Assembly (NCBI GenBank): GCA_017463025.1 | Contig: JAFTPZ010000010.1 | Coordinates: 1 to 42,465 of the forward strand | Source of the DNA: Clostridia bacterium | GTDB lineage: Bacteria; Bacillota; Clostridia; Christensenellales; Borkfalkiaceae | Direction of reading: 5' to 3' | Length of the DNA: 42,465 nt | Part shown: positions 23,020 through 30,582 of the stretch, piece by piece | Position numbering within the stretch: the first letter of the stretch is position 1 | Layout: the number at the start of each line of letters is the position of its first letter | The notes under the pieces: generated by a model | Databases searched by the model: none | What the model was told of the DNA's origin: nothing | The model's input: the letters and a program-made list of their open reading frames with translations, nothing else | Position numbers and translations under genes: made by a program

Positions 23020-24132
23020 ATGAAATTCGTATGCAACGGAATGATATTATCGGACGCGGCGTTCACCGTGAGCAAGGCTTGCGCGGCGAAAACGGTTACG
23101 CCCGTTCTTGAATGTATTAAAATGGAAGCGAAAAACGACGTGTTGACGCTTACGGCGTACGACGGGGAAATTTCCATTGAGAAAAAGATAACCGCCGAGG
23201 TTATGGAAGAGGGAGAAATTTGCGTAAACGGTAAATTCTTTTCCGATTTCGTAGGAAAAATTTCCCTTTCCGAGATCGTCGTGGATTCGGACGAAAAGGG
23301 CGTTTTGATCCGTTATGGAGAGAGCGAAAGTTATATGCAGACGCTTCCTGCCGGCGATTTCCCTATTTTGAGCGGAAACGCGGTTGCGGAAGATAAATAT
23401 TTCGAGATCAAAGAATCCGATTTGAAAGAACTCATTTCCAAGGTCGTCTTCTGTTGCGCTACCGACGAGAGCAGACCGATCTTGAAAGGCTGTCTTTTGG
23501 AAGCGAAAGAGGGTAAACTGACGGCGACCGCGCTCGACGGATTCAGAATGGCGACGTCCTATTGCGAGGCAACCTCGCAAGGTGGGGATATGAAGATCGT
23601 TTGCCCTGCAAGAACGCTCACGGAAATTTCACGTATGCTCGATAGCGACGATAGTTTGAAAATATACGCCGATAAAAACCGTTTATCCGTCGCCGTGAAA
23701 GATACGGTGATCACTTCCCGTTTGTATATGGGCGAGTTCGTTAGAAAGGAAAATATTTATCCCGTAGAATTTACGACGGTGGCGACCGTGAAAAAGAGCG
23801 AGCTTTTGCAAAGTATCGAAAGAGCGGCGGTGCTCACGCGCGGCGATAAAAACAATTTGGTTATTTTCGATATTAAGAACGGTAAGATCAATATCACGGC
23901 AAATTCGGATATGGGTAAAGTGGAAGAAACCATTTCCACGAAGCTGGACGGAAAGGAATTAAAAATAGCGATGAACGGAAAATTCCTTGCCGACGCGGTG
24001 AAAGCGCTCGAAGAGGAGGAGATAAATCTTTCTTTCAACACCCCCATTTCCCCGTTTACCATCGAAAATCAAGAGGATAAACGCTGTCAATATCTCGTAC
24101 TTCCCGTGCGGACGAGCGCATCTGCGCAATAA
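23020..24132 (+). CDS. dnaN: DNA polymerase III beta subunit (sliding clamp)
   Basis: 370 residues with the three-domain clamp structure. It forms the ring that tethers polymerase to DNA and regulates DnaA-ATP through other factors. Recognisable regions are LKGCLLEAKEGKLTATALDGFRMA (domain 2) and the C-terminal Y-L-V-L-P-V-R-T, close to the conserved MPVR/MPMR end. GAGGAG precedes the ATG. Normally dnaA lies directly upstream; here a SLOG gene does. It is expressed from its own promoter and followed by rpmH rather than recF. Confidence 0.97.
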   Translation: MKFVCNGMILSDAAFTVSKACAAKTVTPVLECIKMEAKNDVLTLTAYDGEISIEKKITAEVMEEGEICVNGKFFSDFVGKISLSEIVVDSDEKGVLIRYGESESYMQTLPAGDFPILSGNAVAEDKYFEIKESDLKELISKVVFCCATDESRPILKGCLLEAKEGKLTATALDGFRMATSYCEATSQGGDMKIVCPARTLTEISRMLDSDDSLKIYADKNRLSVAVKDTVITSRLYMGEFVRKENIYPVEFTTVATVKKSELLQSIERAAVLTRGDKNNLVIFDIKNGKINITANSDMGKVEETISTKLDGKELKIAMNGKFLADAVKALEEEEINLSFNTPISPFTIENQEDKRCQYLVLPVRTSASAQ

Positions 24133-24170
24133 AGGAAACAAAAAAAAGTGCTGAAAACACGTGAAATTGC

Positions 24171-24200
24171 TTGACGGATTTCGTGTGTTTGCGATATAAT
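24171..24200 (+). promoter_or_regulatory. Sigma-A promoter for rpmH
   Basis: TTGACG (24171-24176), 18-bp spacer, TATAAT (24195-24200), 70 bp upstream of rpmH. Confidence 0.8.
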
Positions 24201-24270
24201 AGGAAAAGTTATCGTGGGAGAACCTGCGAAAAATACAAAAAAAGAAAAAAGTTAAATTAGGAGAAATATT

Positions 24271-24405
24271 ATGAAAAGAACGTACCAACCCAAAAAAAGA
24301 CAGAGAAGTAAAGTACACGGATTCCGTAAAAGAATGGCGACGACTGCCGGCAGAAAGGTGCTTAAACGCCGCAGAGCAAAAGGCAGAAAGAGATTGACGC
24401 ACTAA
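24271..24405 (+). CDS. rpmH: 50S ribosomal protein L34
   Basis: 44 residues, the standard length. The protein is strongly basic and starts [18 protein letters not shown], with the L34 core [28 protein letters not shown] lies about 9 nt before the ATG. It starts the conserved rpmH-rnpA-yidD-yidC-jag run. Confidence 0.98.
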   Translation: MKRTYQPKKRQRSKVHGFRKRMATTAGRKVLKRRRAKGRKRLTH

Positions 24406-24447
24406 TTAGCTGAAAAGAATGCAACGAAACGAATGCAGAGCGAACGT

Positions 24448-24474
24448 TCCTTTCCTTTTTGAAAAAGGAGAGGA
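24448..24474 (+). other. Hairpin between rpmH and rnpA
   Basis: CCTTTTT and AAAAAGG pair around a single G, extended by imperfect TCC/GGA pairing. It could limit read-through or protect mRNA ends; no T tract follows. Confidence 0.4.
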
Positions 24475-24498
24475 TTTGCCATTTTAACGAAAAGAAGA

Positions 24499-24816
24499 AT
24501 GCAATATTTCAGACTTAAAAAACAATCGGATTTTAAGAAACTTTTTGAGAAAGGCAAGCGCGCGTTCGCTCCGTCTTTGACCGTCGTTTATAAAAACGCG
24601 GAAAAAATGACGATGGGTATTTCCGTGGGAAAAAAGCACGGAAAAAGCGTGGTGAGAAATCGTGTGAAAAGACTACTCCGCGAGGCGTTTCGTAGCGTGC
24701 AAGGTCAGATGCAAGGAACGTATTCCATCGTCCTTATTCCCAAGGTCAGCGAACATTACGCTTTTGAAACGTTTCGTGGACAACTACAATGTATCATACG
24801 AAAAGAGAATCTTTGA
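24499..24816 (+). CDS. rnpA: Ribonuclease P protein component
   Basis: 105 residues, basic. Protein subunit of RNase P that helps position the 5' leader of pre-tRNA. The RNR signature is intact (KSVVRNRVKRLLREAFR, ~51-67), and the N-terminal L-K-K-Q-S-D-F-K-K-L-F motif is typical. It follows rpmH and precedes yidD as in nearly all Bacteria. The Shine-Dalgarno is weak (AAAGAAG). Confidence 0.96.
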   Translation: MQYFRLKKQSDFKKLFEKGKRAFAPSLTVVYKNAEKMTMGISVGKKHGKSVVRNRVKRLLREAFRSVQGQMQGTYSIVLIPKVSEHYAFETFRGQLQCIIRKENL

Positions 24817-24857
24817 TCATACCCTTTTCCGATCTTTTTAGACGGAATTGGAAGTAT

Positions 24858-25115
24858 ATGCGAAAAACGGTGTTCAAGCCGTTTTTGAAAATGCTCTGTA
24901 TGCGGATGATCCTCTTTTATCAGAAGTATTTGTCGCGGCATACGTGCTTATACCGTCCGACCTGCTCGCAATATACGCTCGAATGTATCAACAATCACGG
25001 CGCGGTCATAGGGATATTTCTCGGCGCGTGGCGGATACTGCGTTGCAATCCCTTTTCCAAGGGTGGCTACGATCCCGCGCCCGAAAGGTTTTTTGCCAGA
25101 CGTTGGTTATTATGA
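24858..25115 (+). CDS. yidD: Membrane protein insertion efficiency factor YidD
   Basis: 85 residues from ATG 24858. Small membrane-associated protein that helps YidC-dependent insertion. The family core is present: FYQKYLSRHTCLYRPTCSQY, then CNPFSKGGYDPAP. The conserved CSQYTLECI cysteine region is intact. The open frame extends back to ATG 24789, overlapping rnpA, which would add 23 residues not found in typical YidD. GGAAG before ATG 24858 is close to the start codon, so the exact start is uncertain. Confidence 0.9.
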   Translation: MRKTVFKPFLKMLCMRMILFYQKYLSRHTCLYRPTCSQYTLECINNHGAVIGIFLGAWRILRCNPFSKGGYDPAPERFFARRWLL

Positions 25116-25121
25116 AATAGT

Positions 25122-25147
25122 AAACCGCGAAAATAAGCGGTTTTTTA
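25122..25147 (+). terminator. Terminator-like hairpin between yidD and yidC
   Basis: 7-bp stem AAACCGC/GCGGTTT, loop, then a T run. It overlaps the short yidD-yidC gap and may attenuate read-through into yidC. Confidence 0.7.
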
Positions 25148-25157
25148 GGGAAAATAA

Positions 25158-26447
25158 ATGGAAATTTTGAGTTTATTGAACAATACGGTGGGTATTCCCC
25201 TCTACGGGCAAACCTACGATATCGCCCTTAACTGGATCGGCACGCTCATTCGCGGATTGATCGTTACCGTCGGTTCGGTGGGCGTTGGCATTATTCTGTT
25301 TTCGATCATTTTGAAAGTGATCGTTTTGCCGTTCGACGTGTATCAACGTATCGCGATGAGAAAACAGAATATCAAAATGAAAGAAAATCAGTCGAAGATG
25401 GAAAAGCTGCAAAAGCAGTACGCCAACGACAAGGAAAAGTATAATCAAAAGGTTATGGAAATGTATAAAGAGAGCGGTATTTCCATGTTCTCTTCCTGCT
25501 TGCCCATGATCCTGTCTATGATTATCTTTATCGTTGCCATCAACGCGTTCAACGCCTATTCGCAGTACGCGAACGTGGAAAATTACAATACTATGGTAAA
25601 CGCGTATAATAGCGAGCTGAAAACGGTTTGCGAAAGCTTGGACGAAGAGGTTTGGACGTTTGATGAAGAAGAAAACGACTATATTCTCAATATAGACAAG
25701 CTGTATGAAAAGCATCCCGAAATAAAAACGGCGGTAAACGAGGCGATGACCGCCGACGAAACGATCACCGAACAATCGGCGATCACCAAATATTTTGAAA
25801 GTAAGGCGCAGGACGCCGTGGTTGCGGTTTATGACGCGGAAGTGTTCGGTCATACCTCTTTCCTTTGGATCAAAAATATTTGGGCGACGGACGCGAGCTA
25901 TAAGCATCCCGTTCTTGAATTCAGCGAGTTCAAAGCGGAGGTGGAACGTCAGAAATTCCAAGTGGGCGATACGAATAAAAATTTTGCCGGCGTTGCGGAG
26001 TATACGGACGTATACGACGTGGAGGCGTATAATAAGATTACGGCGAAATTAACTACGCAAAAATCGCAGGCGAACGGATATTATATTTTAGTCGTTTTGT
26101 CGATCGGTACGATCCTGTTGCAGCAATGGGTATCTATGCGCGGGCAAAAGGAACAGCAGAAATATTCGTCCGTAGACGGGCAGGGCGCGGCGCAACAAAA
26201 GATGACGATGGTCATTATGACGGGTATGTTCGCGATCTTCTCGTTTATGTATAGCTCGGCATTTTCTATTTATATGATCATGAGCAACGTGTTGTCGCTT
26301 TTGTCTACGCTTATCATCAATAAGCTCGTAGATATTTCCGAGAGTAAAAAGGAAGAAAAAGCGATGCAGGAAAAGTATAATAAACGTTTCCCGAACCGCG
26401 TAGCGACGACGAACGGGAAAAAAGCGGATAAAAAGGATAAAAAATAA
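25158..26447 (+). CDS. yidC: YidC/Oxa1 family membrane protein insertase
   Basis: 429 residues. It inserts proteins into the cytoplasmic membrane. TM1 is at ~30-60 with the conserved region II LPFDVYQRIAMRKQ, where Arg is the usual groove residue. A cytoplasmic coiled-coil hairpin follows (KMKENQSKMEKLQKQYANDKEKY...), then TM2 (CLPMILSMIIFIVAINAFNAY). A ~150-residue extracytoplasmic insert (~140-295), acidic and not present in B. subtilis SpoIIIJ, precedes the last TMs (YYILVVLSIGTILLQQW, MTMVIMTGMFAIFSFMYSS). The C-terminus is Lys-rich, as expected for ribosome binding. There is no lipoprotein signal. Confidence 0.93.
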   Translation: MEILSLLNNTVGIPLYGQTYDIALNWIGTLIRGLIVTVGSVGVGIILFSIILKVIVLPFDVYQRIAMRKQNIKMKENQSKMEKLQKQYANDKEKYNQKVMEMYKESGISMFSSCLPMILSMIIFIVAINAFNAYSQYANVENYNTMVNAYNSELKTVCESLDEEVWTFDEEENDYILNIDKLYEKHPEIKTAVNEAMTADETITEQSAITKYFESKAQDAVVAVYDAEVFGHTSFLWIKNIWATDASYKHPVLEFSEFKAEVERQKFQVGDTNKNFAGVAEYTDVYDVEAYNKITAKLTTQKSQANGYYILVVLSIGTILLQQWVSMRGQKEQQKYSSVDGQGAAQQKMTMVIMTGMFAIFSFMYSSAFSIYMIMSNVLSLLSTLIINKLVDISESKKEEKAMQEKYNKRFPNRVATTNGKKADKKDKK

Positions 26448-26495
26448 AAAGAGCCGTTTGGTTTTCCGCGGAAAGCGGAAAGGGAGTGTATAAAA

Positions 26496-27464
26496 ATGAA
26501 ATATACGGAATTTACGGGAAAAACGGTAGACGACGCCGTTGAAAAGGGATTGAAAGAGTTGGGCTTGACCAAAGAAAACGCGGATATCCGCGTTTTAGAG
26601 GAGGGCAAGAAAAAGCTGTTCGGGTCTGTGAAAGCGCGCGTAGAGATCGCGCCCCTTTGTAAGGAAGAAGCTTGCGAAACCGTTTGCAAAGAAAAAGCCT
26701 GCAAGGAAGAAGCTTGCAAACAAGAGCCTTGCGTTGCTTGCGCGAGCGTGAGCGAGAGCAATACCACGGACGGCGAAAGAACGGTGGAATTTTTGGAGGG
26801 ACTTTTCTCTCTGTTGAAGATCACCGCTTGCACGGAACTCGTGTCCGAGGGGGACAAGATCGAGATCAACGTTACGGCGGCGAATACGACGTCGGTGATC
26901 GGTAAGCACGGGGCTATGCTCGACGCGATCCAAACGCTTGCGGGCGCGGTGGCGAACACGGGCAGAGACGATTATAAACGCGTGGTGGTGGATTGCGAAA
27001 ACTACCGCGAAAACCGCGAATCGACCTTGAAAAAACTTGCGGAAAACCTTGCGCAGAAAGCGACGCGTATGGGCAGAAAGGTAAAGCTCGAACCGATGAA
27101 CCCTTATGAAAGACGTATCATTCATTCCGCACTTTCGGAGATCGACGGCGTGAAAACGGAAAGTCAAGGCAAAGAGCCTAACCGTTATATCGTGATCATT
27201 CCCGATAACCTTGAAGATCCCAACGCGCCTGCCATTTCGGCAAGAAACGACAGACGGGACCAAGGTCGCGGCGGCAGAGGCGGCAGAAACGATCGCGGAA
27301 ATCGCTCTTCGGGCGGTTATAACCGTGGGGGTTCGAGATCGGGCGGCTATAAAAAATTCAATCGCGAGGGAAAGGATAGCTCGTCGGCAGGCGGTACGAC
27401 GATGAAACCCTCCACCGATTTCTTCGGTATTTTCCTCGGCAACAGCGGAAACAAGGACGAATAA
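26496..27464 (+). CDS. jag: Jag/KhpB RNA-binding protein with Cys-rich linker and RGG tail
   Basis: 322 residues, longer than the usual ~205-210. The Jag_N domain is at 1-52. The KH domain has the GKHG loop at 136-139, and the R3H domain has NPYERRIIHSAL at 202-213. KhpB binds RNA with KhpA and affects cell division and sporulation in Bacillota. Two additions are unusual. A linker at 55-82 has seven cysteines spaced 3-5 residues apart in CKEEAC-type repeats, and the C-terminus (250-290) is a Gly/Arg-rich RGG-like tail. Position after yidC is canonical. A short hairpin (26464-26480) lies in the intergenic gap. Confidence 0.93.
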   Translation: MKYTEFTGKTVDDAVEKGLKELGLTKENADIRVLEEGKKKLFGSVKARVEIAPLCKEEACETVCKEKACKEEACKQEPCVACASVSESNTTDGERTVEFLEGLFSLLKITACTELVSEGDKIEINVTAANTTSVIGKHGAMLDAIQTLAGAVANTGRDDYKRVVVDCENYRENRESTLKKLAENLAQKATRMGRKVKLEPMNPYERRIIHSALSEIDGVKTESQGKEPNRYIVIIPDNLEDPNAPAISARNDRRDQGRGGRGGRNDRGNRSSGGYNRGGSRSGGYKKFNREGKDSSSAGGTTMKPSTDFFGIFLGNSGNKDE

Positions 27465-27488
27465 CGAATAAAAGTTTCTTAAAAAATC

Positions 27489-27515
27489 AAGCGTGGCGAT
27501 AAGCCACGCTTTTTC
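27489..27515 (+). terminator. Terminator after jag
   Basis: 9-bp stem AAGCGTGGC/GCCACGCTT, 5-nt loop, T tract. It closes the rpmH-jag unit. Confidence 0.88.
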
Positions 27516-27557
27516 GTTAGCGAAATTGCAACGGGTTGACCGATGACGGGCAAAGTT

Positions 27558-28487
27558 TTATTCGATATTGTATTCAATAAATTTCTTGCACGCCAACGAT
27601 AAATAATGGTTTTTCTTGTGATAAAAATAAATATTTCTTGTTGCCAAACGGTCGTTGACCGTATAATAATATACGTCGGGCGCCGCGCTGATCCGCTTGA
27701 CGAGCGTATCCCCCACGAACGCGATCCCCATACCCGTACACGCAAGGTTATACGAAGTTACCTGCTGATCGAGGTAAAAAGCCACGTTGGGGGTCATGCC
27801 GTATTTTTTGAATAGCCGTTCCGCGCGTTTTCCCGTGTCGTTTTCGTGATGTAAAAGTATAAACGGCAGGTTTTTGAGCTTGGAAAAATCGATACCCCTA
27901 CTTTTTTGGTGCTCGTCCGCTTTGATCTGTTCGGCGGTAAAGCGCTCTTTTTTCAACGCTTCGTTGATCGCAAACTTTTTGGGTACGACGAGGAGTAAGC
28001 GCTCGGAGGTATATATTTCGGAGATCATATTCTGTTCGTCCAGCTTGGCGTTGTCTATGATCAGATCCAAACTGCCGTCCACGATTTTTGCGATCAGATT
28101 TTTCGTGCTGTCCTCGAATATTTCAAACTCGATCCCCGAATATTTCTCGTTGAACGAAGAAATCATTTCGGGCAGAATAAACGACGAGAAAAAACTACTT
28201 CCCCCGATTCGGATATTCCCCGTGATCAATTTCCCGTGGTCGGAAACGTACCGCTCGAAGTCGCGCTCGATCTCTTTGATCTGCATAGCGTATTTCACGT
28301 ACTCCCTGCCCACTTCGGTCAAGGTAACGGGCGAGCTCGACCGATCGAAAATGGGCGCGCCCGTCTTTTCTTCCAACCGTTTGATCGTCGCAGACAGCGA
28401 CGGCTGCGAAACGAACAGCTTTTCCGCGGCTTTCGTAAAGCCGCCCGATTCGTAAATGGTCAACACGTAATCTTTATGCTGGAACAT
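27558..28487 (-). CDS. LysR-family transcriptional regulator
   Basis: 309 residues. The winged HTH is at ~1-60 (VLTIYESGGFTKAAEKLFVSQPSLSATIKRLEEKTG) and the type 2 periplasmic-binding-like effector domain at ~90-300. ATG 28487 has GTGAGG at good spacing; the longer frame to 28511 is rejected. It is divergent from aspA, and the two share an unusual symmetrical promoter, so LysR control of aspA is likely. An 18-bp palindrome (28501-28518, CATAACTT/AAGTTATG) just upstream of its start is a candidate binding site. The effector is unknown. Confidence 0.9.
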   Translation of the reverse strand: MFQHKDYVLTIYESGGFTKAAEKLFVSQPSLSATIKRLEEKTGAPIFDRSSSPVTLTEVGREYVKYAMQIKEIERDFERYVSDHGKLITGNIRIGGSSFFSSFILPEMISSFNEKYSGIEFEIFEDSTKNLIAKIVDGSLDLIIDNAKLDEQNMISEIYTSERLLLVVPKKFAINEALKKERFTAEQIKADEHQKSRGIDFSKLKNLPFILLHHENDTGKRAERLFKKYGMTPNVAFYLDQQVTSYNLACTGMGIAFVGDTLVKRISAAPDVYYYTVNDRLATRNIYFYHKKNHYLSLACKKFIEYNIE

Positions 28488-28540
28488 ACATACCTCACGG
28501 CATAACTTCAAAGTTATGATTATTATGTTTTAATATGTAT

Positions 28541-28572
28541 TTGATTATATCATATTTTTGTGATATAATCAA
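28541..28572. promoter_or_regulatory. Symmetrical divergent promoter for lysR and aspA
   Basis: A perfect 12-bp inverted repeat (28541-28552 and 28561-28572) with an 8-nt spacer. Each strand reads TTGATT, 17 bp, TATAAT: plus -35 at 28541-28546 and -10 at 28564-28569; minus -35 at 28572-28567 and -10 at 28549-28544. Each promoter's -35 overlaps the end of the arm that holds the other's -10. Confidence 0.85.
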
Positions 28573-28603
28573 GTAACGAAATAACGAAAAGGAAAAAAAA
28601 ATT

Positions 28604-29983
28604 ATGCAAGAGTACAGAATGGAATCCGATTCCATCGGAAAAAAGGAAGTGCCGATGGAGGCTTATTACGGCGTGCAGTCTTTGCGCGCGTACGAAAATT
28701 TTCAAATCAGCGGAAAGAGAGTACATATTGAATTTATCAAAGCGATCGCGGAAGTGAAAAAAGCGGCGGCGCTCACCAACGGCGAGGTGGGAGCGATCGA
28801 TACAAAAATCGCAAACGCTATGGCGCAGGCTTGCGACGAGATCTTGGAGGGGCAGTTTGCAGATCAATTTATCGTAGACGCGATCCAAGGCGGCGCAGGT
28901 ACGTCCTTGAATATGAACGCCAACGAGGTGATCGCAAACCGCGCGATAGAGATCCTCGGCGGAAAGAAAGGGGATTATTCGATCGTGCACCCCAACGACC
29001 ACGCCAATTGCGGTCAGTCAACGAACGACGTATTTCCCAGCGCGGGCAAGATCGCTACGGTGAGAATGATTTACAAAGCGATAGACGCGTTGAACGCGTT
29101 GCGCGCGTCCTTTATGGATAAGAGCCGCGAATGTAACGACGTGATCAAAATGGGCAGGACGGAAATGCAGGACGCCGTTCCGATCGGGTTCGGGCAATGC
29201 TTTGGGGCGTATGCGTCCGCTCTTTCACGGGATATCGCGCGTTTTGAAATCGCCGCGAAAGAAATGTGTAAGCTGAATATGGGTGGAACGGCGATCGGTA
29301 CTTGTATCAACGCCGATAAGCGTTACGTGGAAAATATCGTACCTACCCTTTGTAAGGTTACGGGATTAAAGCTCGTGCAAGCGGACGATCTGATCGACGC
29401 CACGCAAAATCTCGATTCGTTCGTGTTCGTTTCGGGGATCGTGAAATCGTGCGCGACCACTCTTTCCAAGATCGCCAACGATTTACGGCTGATGTCGTCC
29501 GGTCCTAGGACGGGGTTTGCGGAGATCAATCTTCCGCCCAAACAGAACGGTTCGTCGATCATGCCAGGGAAGATCAATCCCGTGATCCCCGAGGTCGTGA
29601 GCCAGATCGCCTTTAACGTGATCGGCAACGATACGACGATCACCCTTGCCGCCGAGGCAGGGCAGTTGGAGCTCAACGCGTTTGAGCCGATTATCTTTTA
29701 CTGTCTTTTCGAATCGCTGGAAACGCTTACAAACGGCATGAACGTTTTCCGCAAGGATTGCATAGACGGGATCACCGTCAACGCCGATCGCTGCGCGGAG
29801 GAAGTGGAAAGAAGTATCAGTATCGTTACCGCGCTTTGTCCGTATATCGGGTATACGAAAGCGTCCTTGCTTGCCAAAAAAGCGCTCAAAGAAAAAAAGA
29901 ATATCCGAGATATTCTTTTGGAAGAACAGGTCTTGCCCAAAGAGCAAATCGATACCGTTTTAGATCCGAGAAAAATGATCTAA
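28604..29983 (+). CDS. aspA: Aspartate ammonia-lyase
   Basis: 459 residues. Reversible deamination of L-aspartate to fumarate and ammonia. The family signature GSSIMPGKINPVIPEVV (~316-332) has the aspartase form, where fumarase has GKVNPTQ. The N-terminal MESDSIGKKEVPMEAYYGVQSLRA is also aspartase-like, and HPNDHANCGQSTNDVFP is the substrate-binding region. It is divergent from a LysR gene. A GGAAA-type Shine-Dalgarno precedes the ATG. Its end overlaps the convergent queT stop by four nt, and no separate terminator was seen. Confidence 0.93.
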   Translation: MQEYRMESDSIGKKEVPMEAYYGVQSLRAYENFQISGKRVHIEFIKAIAEVKKAAALTNGEVGAIDTKIANAMAQACDEILEGQFADQFIVDAIQGGAGTSLNMNANEVIANRAIEILGGKKGDYSIVHPNDHANCGQSTNDVFPSAGKIATVRMIYKAIDALNALRASFMDKSRECNDVIKMGRTEMQDAVPIGFGQCFGAYASALSRDIARFEIAAKEMCKLNMGGTAIGTCINADKRYVENIVPTLCKVTGLKLVQADDLIDATQNLDSFVFVSGIVKSCATTLSKIANDLRLMSSGPRTGFAEINLPPKQNGSSIMPGKINPVIPEVVSQIAFNVIGNDTTITLAAEAGQLELNAFEPIIFYCLFESLETLTNGMNVFRKDCIDGITVNADRCAEEVERSISIVTALCPYIGYTKASLLAKKALKEKKNIRDILLEEQVLPKEQIDTVLDPRKMI

Positions 29984-30498
29984 TCGTGGCTTTGCAGACG
30001 GGAAAGCAGGTGATATAAGGGAATTCCCAAACCGTACACCCACACCGTTTCCGTCAATAAAAACGAGCCTACGTAAAAGAAATACGCCGCGCTTACGCTT
30101 GTCTGTCCGCCCAGATCGCCGCATAAAAAAACGATGATCAGCGGAATGAAAAAGGCGTTGAAGAGCACGGGAAAAAGTCCGCCCACGAAGATTTTCGAGG
30201 CGGTTTTTTTCAAAAATACGCCCATCAAGTACGTGCCGACCGCGGCAAACAACGTTACGAGCGAGCCCAAAAACACGTCGAAAACGAAAAACGGAGAGGC
30301 GAGGTTGGAGAGCATACAGCCGATATACAAAGCGGGGATCGCCTCGGGAAAAAAGAGGGGTAAAATACAAAGCGCCTCTGCCGGACGGACTTGGAACGGT
30401 CCGAAAGCAAAGGGCATAAAAGCGTACGTGAGCGCTACGTAGAGCGCGGCGATCACGCCGGCGCGGCAAAGTCTTTTTGTGGTGAAAAAGTTCTGCAT
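29980..30498 (-). CDS. queT: QueT-type queuosine precursor ECF transporter S component
   Basis: 172 residues, six hydrophobic segments. Substrate-binding S component of an ECF importer, most likely for a queuosine precursor. The N-terminal CRAGVIAALYVALTYAFMPFAFGPFQVRPAEAL-type region is the family hallmark (QVR-x-x-E). The ECF energising subunits are not in the window. A probable preQ1-I riboswitch lies in the leader, which supports the assignment. It ends convergent with aspA, with a 4-nt overlap. Confidence 0.92.
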   Translation of the reverse strand: MQNFFTTKRLCRAGVIAALYVALTYAFMPFAFGPFQVRPAEALCILPLFFPEAIPALYIGCMLSNLASPFFVFDVFLGSLVTLFAAVGTYLMGVFLKKTASKIFVGGLFPVLFNAFFIPLIIVFLCGDLGGQTSVSAAYFFYVGSFLLTETVWVYGLGIPLYHLLSRLQSHD

Positions 30499-30508
30499 AT
30501 AAGTTGTA

Positions 30509-30548
30509 CCTCGGTTTTTTTATTGAAGTGTTTTCCGAAAACCTTCTG
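30509..30548 (-). ncRNA. Probable preQ1-I riboswitch upstream of queT
   Basis: The minus-strand leader folds as the small H-type pseudoknot of class preQ1-I. P1 pairs GAAG (30546-30543) with CTTC (30528-30525). The loop's TCGG (30538-30535) pairs with CCGA (30514-30511), after an A-rich tail AATAAAAAAA. The downstream strand of the pseudoknot overlaps the Shine-Dalgarno GAGG (30512-30509), so ligand binding should hide the ribosome site. The P1 loop is slightly longer than in the B. subtilis aptamer. Confidence 0.7.
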
Positions 30549-30552
30549 CGCT

Positions 30553-30581
30553 ATTATAACATAAGTAACGCCGCTTGTCAA
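30553..30581 (-). promoter_or_regulatory. Sigma-A promoter for queT
   Basis: Minus strand TTGACA (30581-30576), 17-bp spacer, TATAAT (30558-30553). The transcript would start right at the riboswitch. The -35 sits in the loop of an AACGCCGC/GCGGCGTT hairpin (30567-30600) at the end of yyaC. Confidence 0.9.
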
Positions 30582-30582
30582 C

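Noticed and set aside
25173..25961. 262-codon minus-strand frame over yidC
   Set aside because: Shadow of yidC; no start signals.
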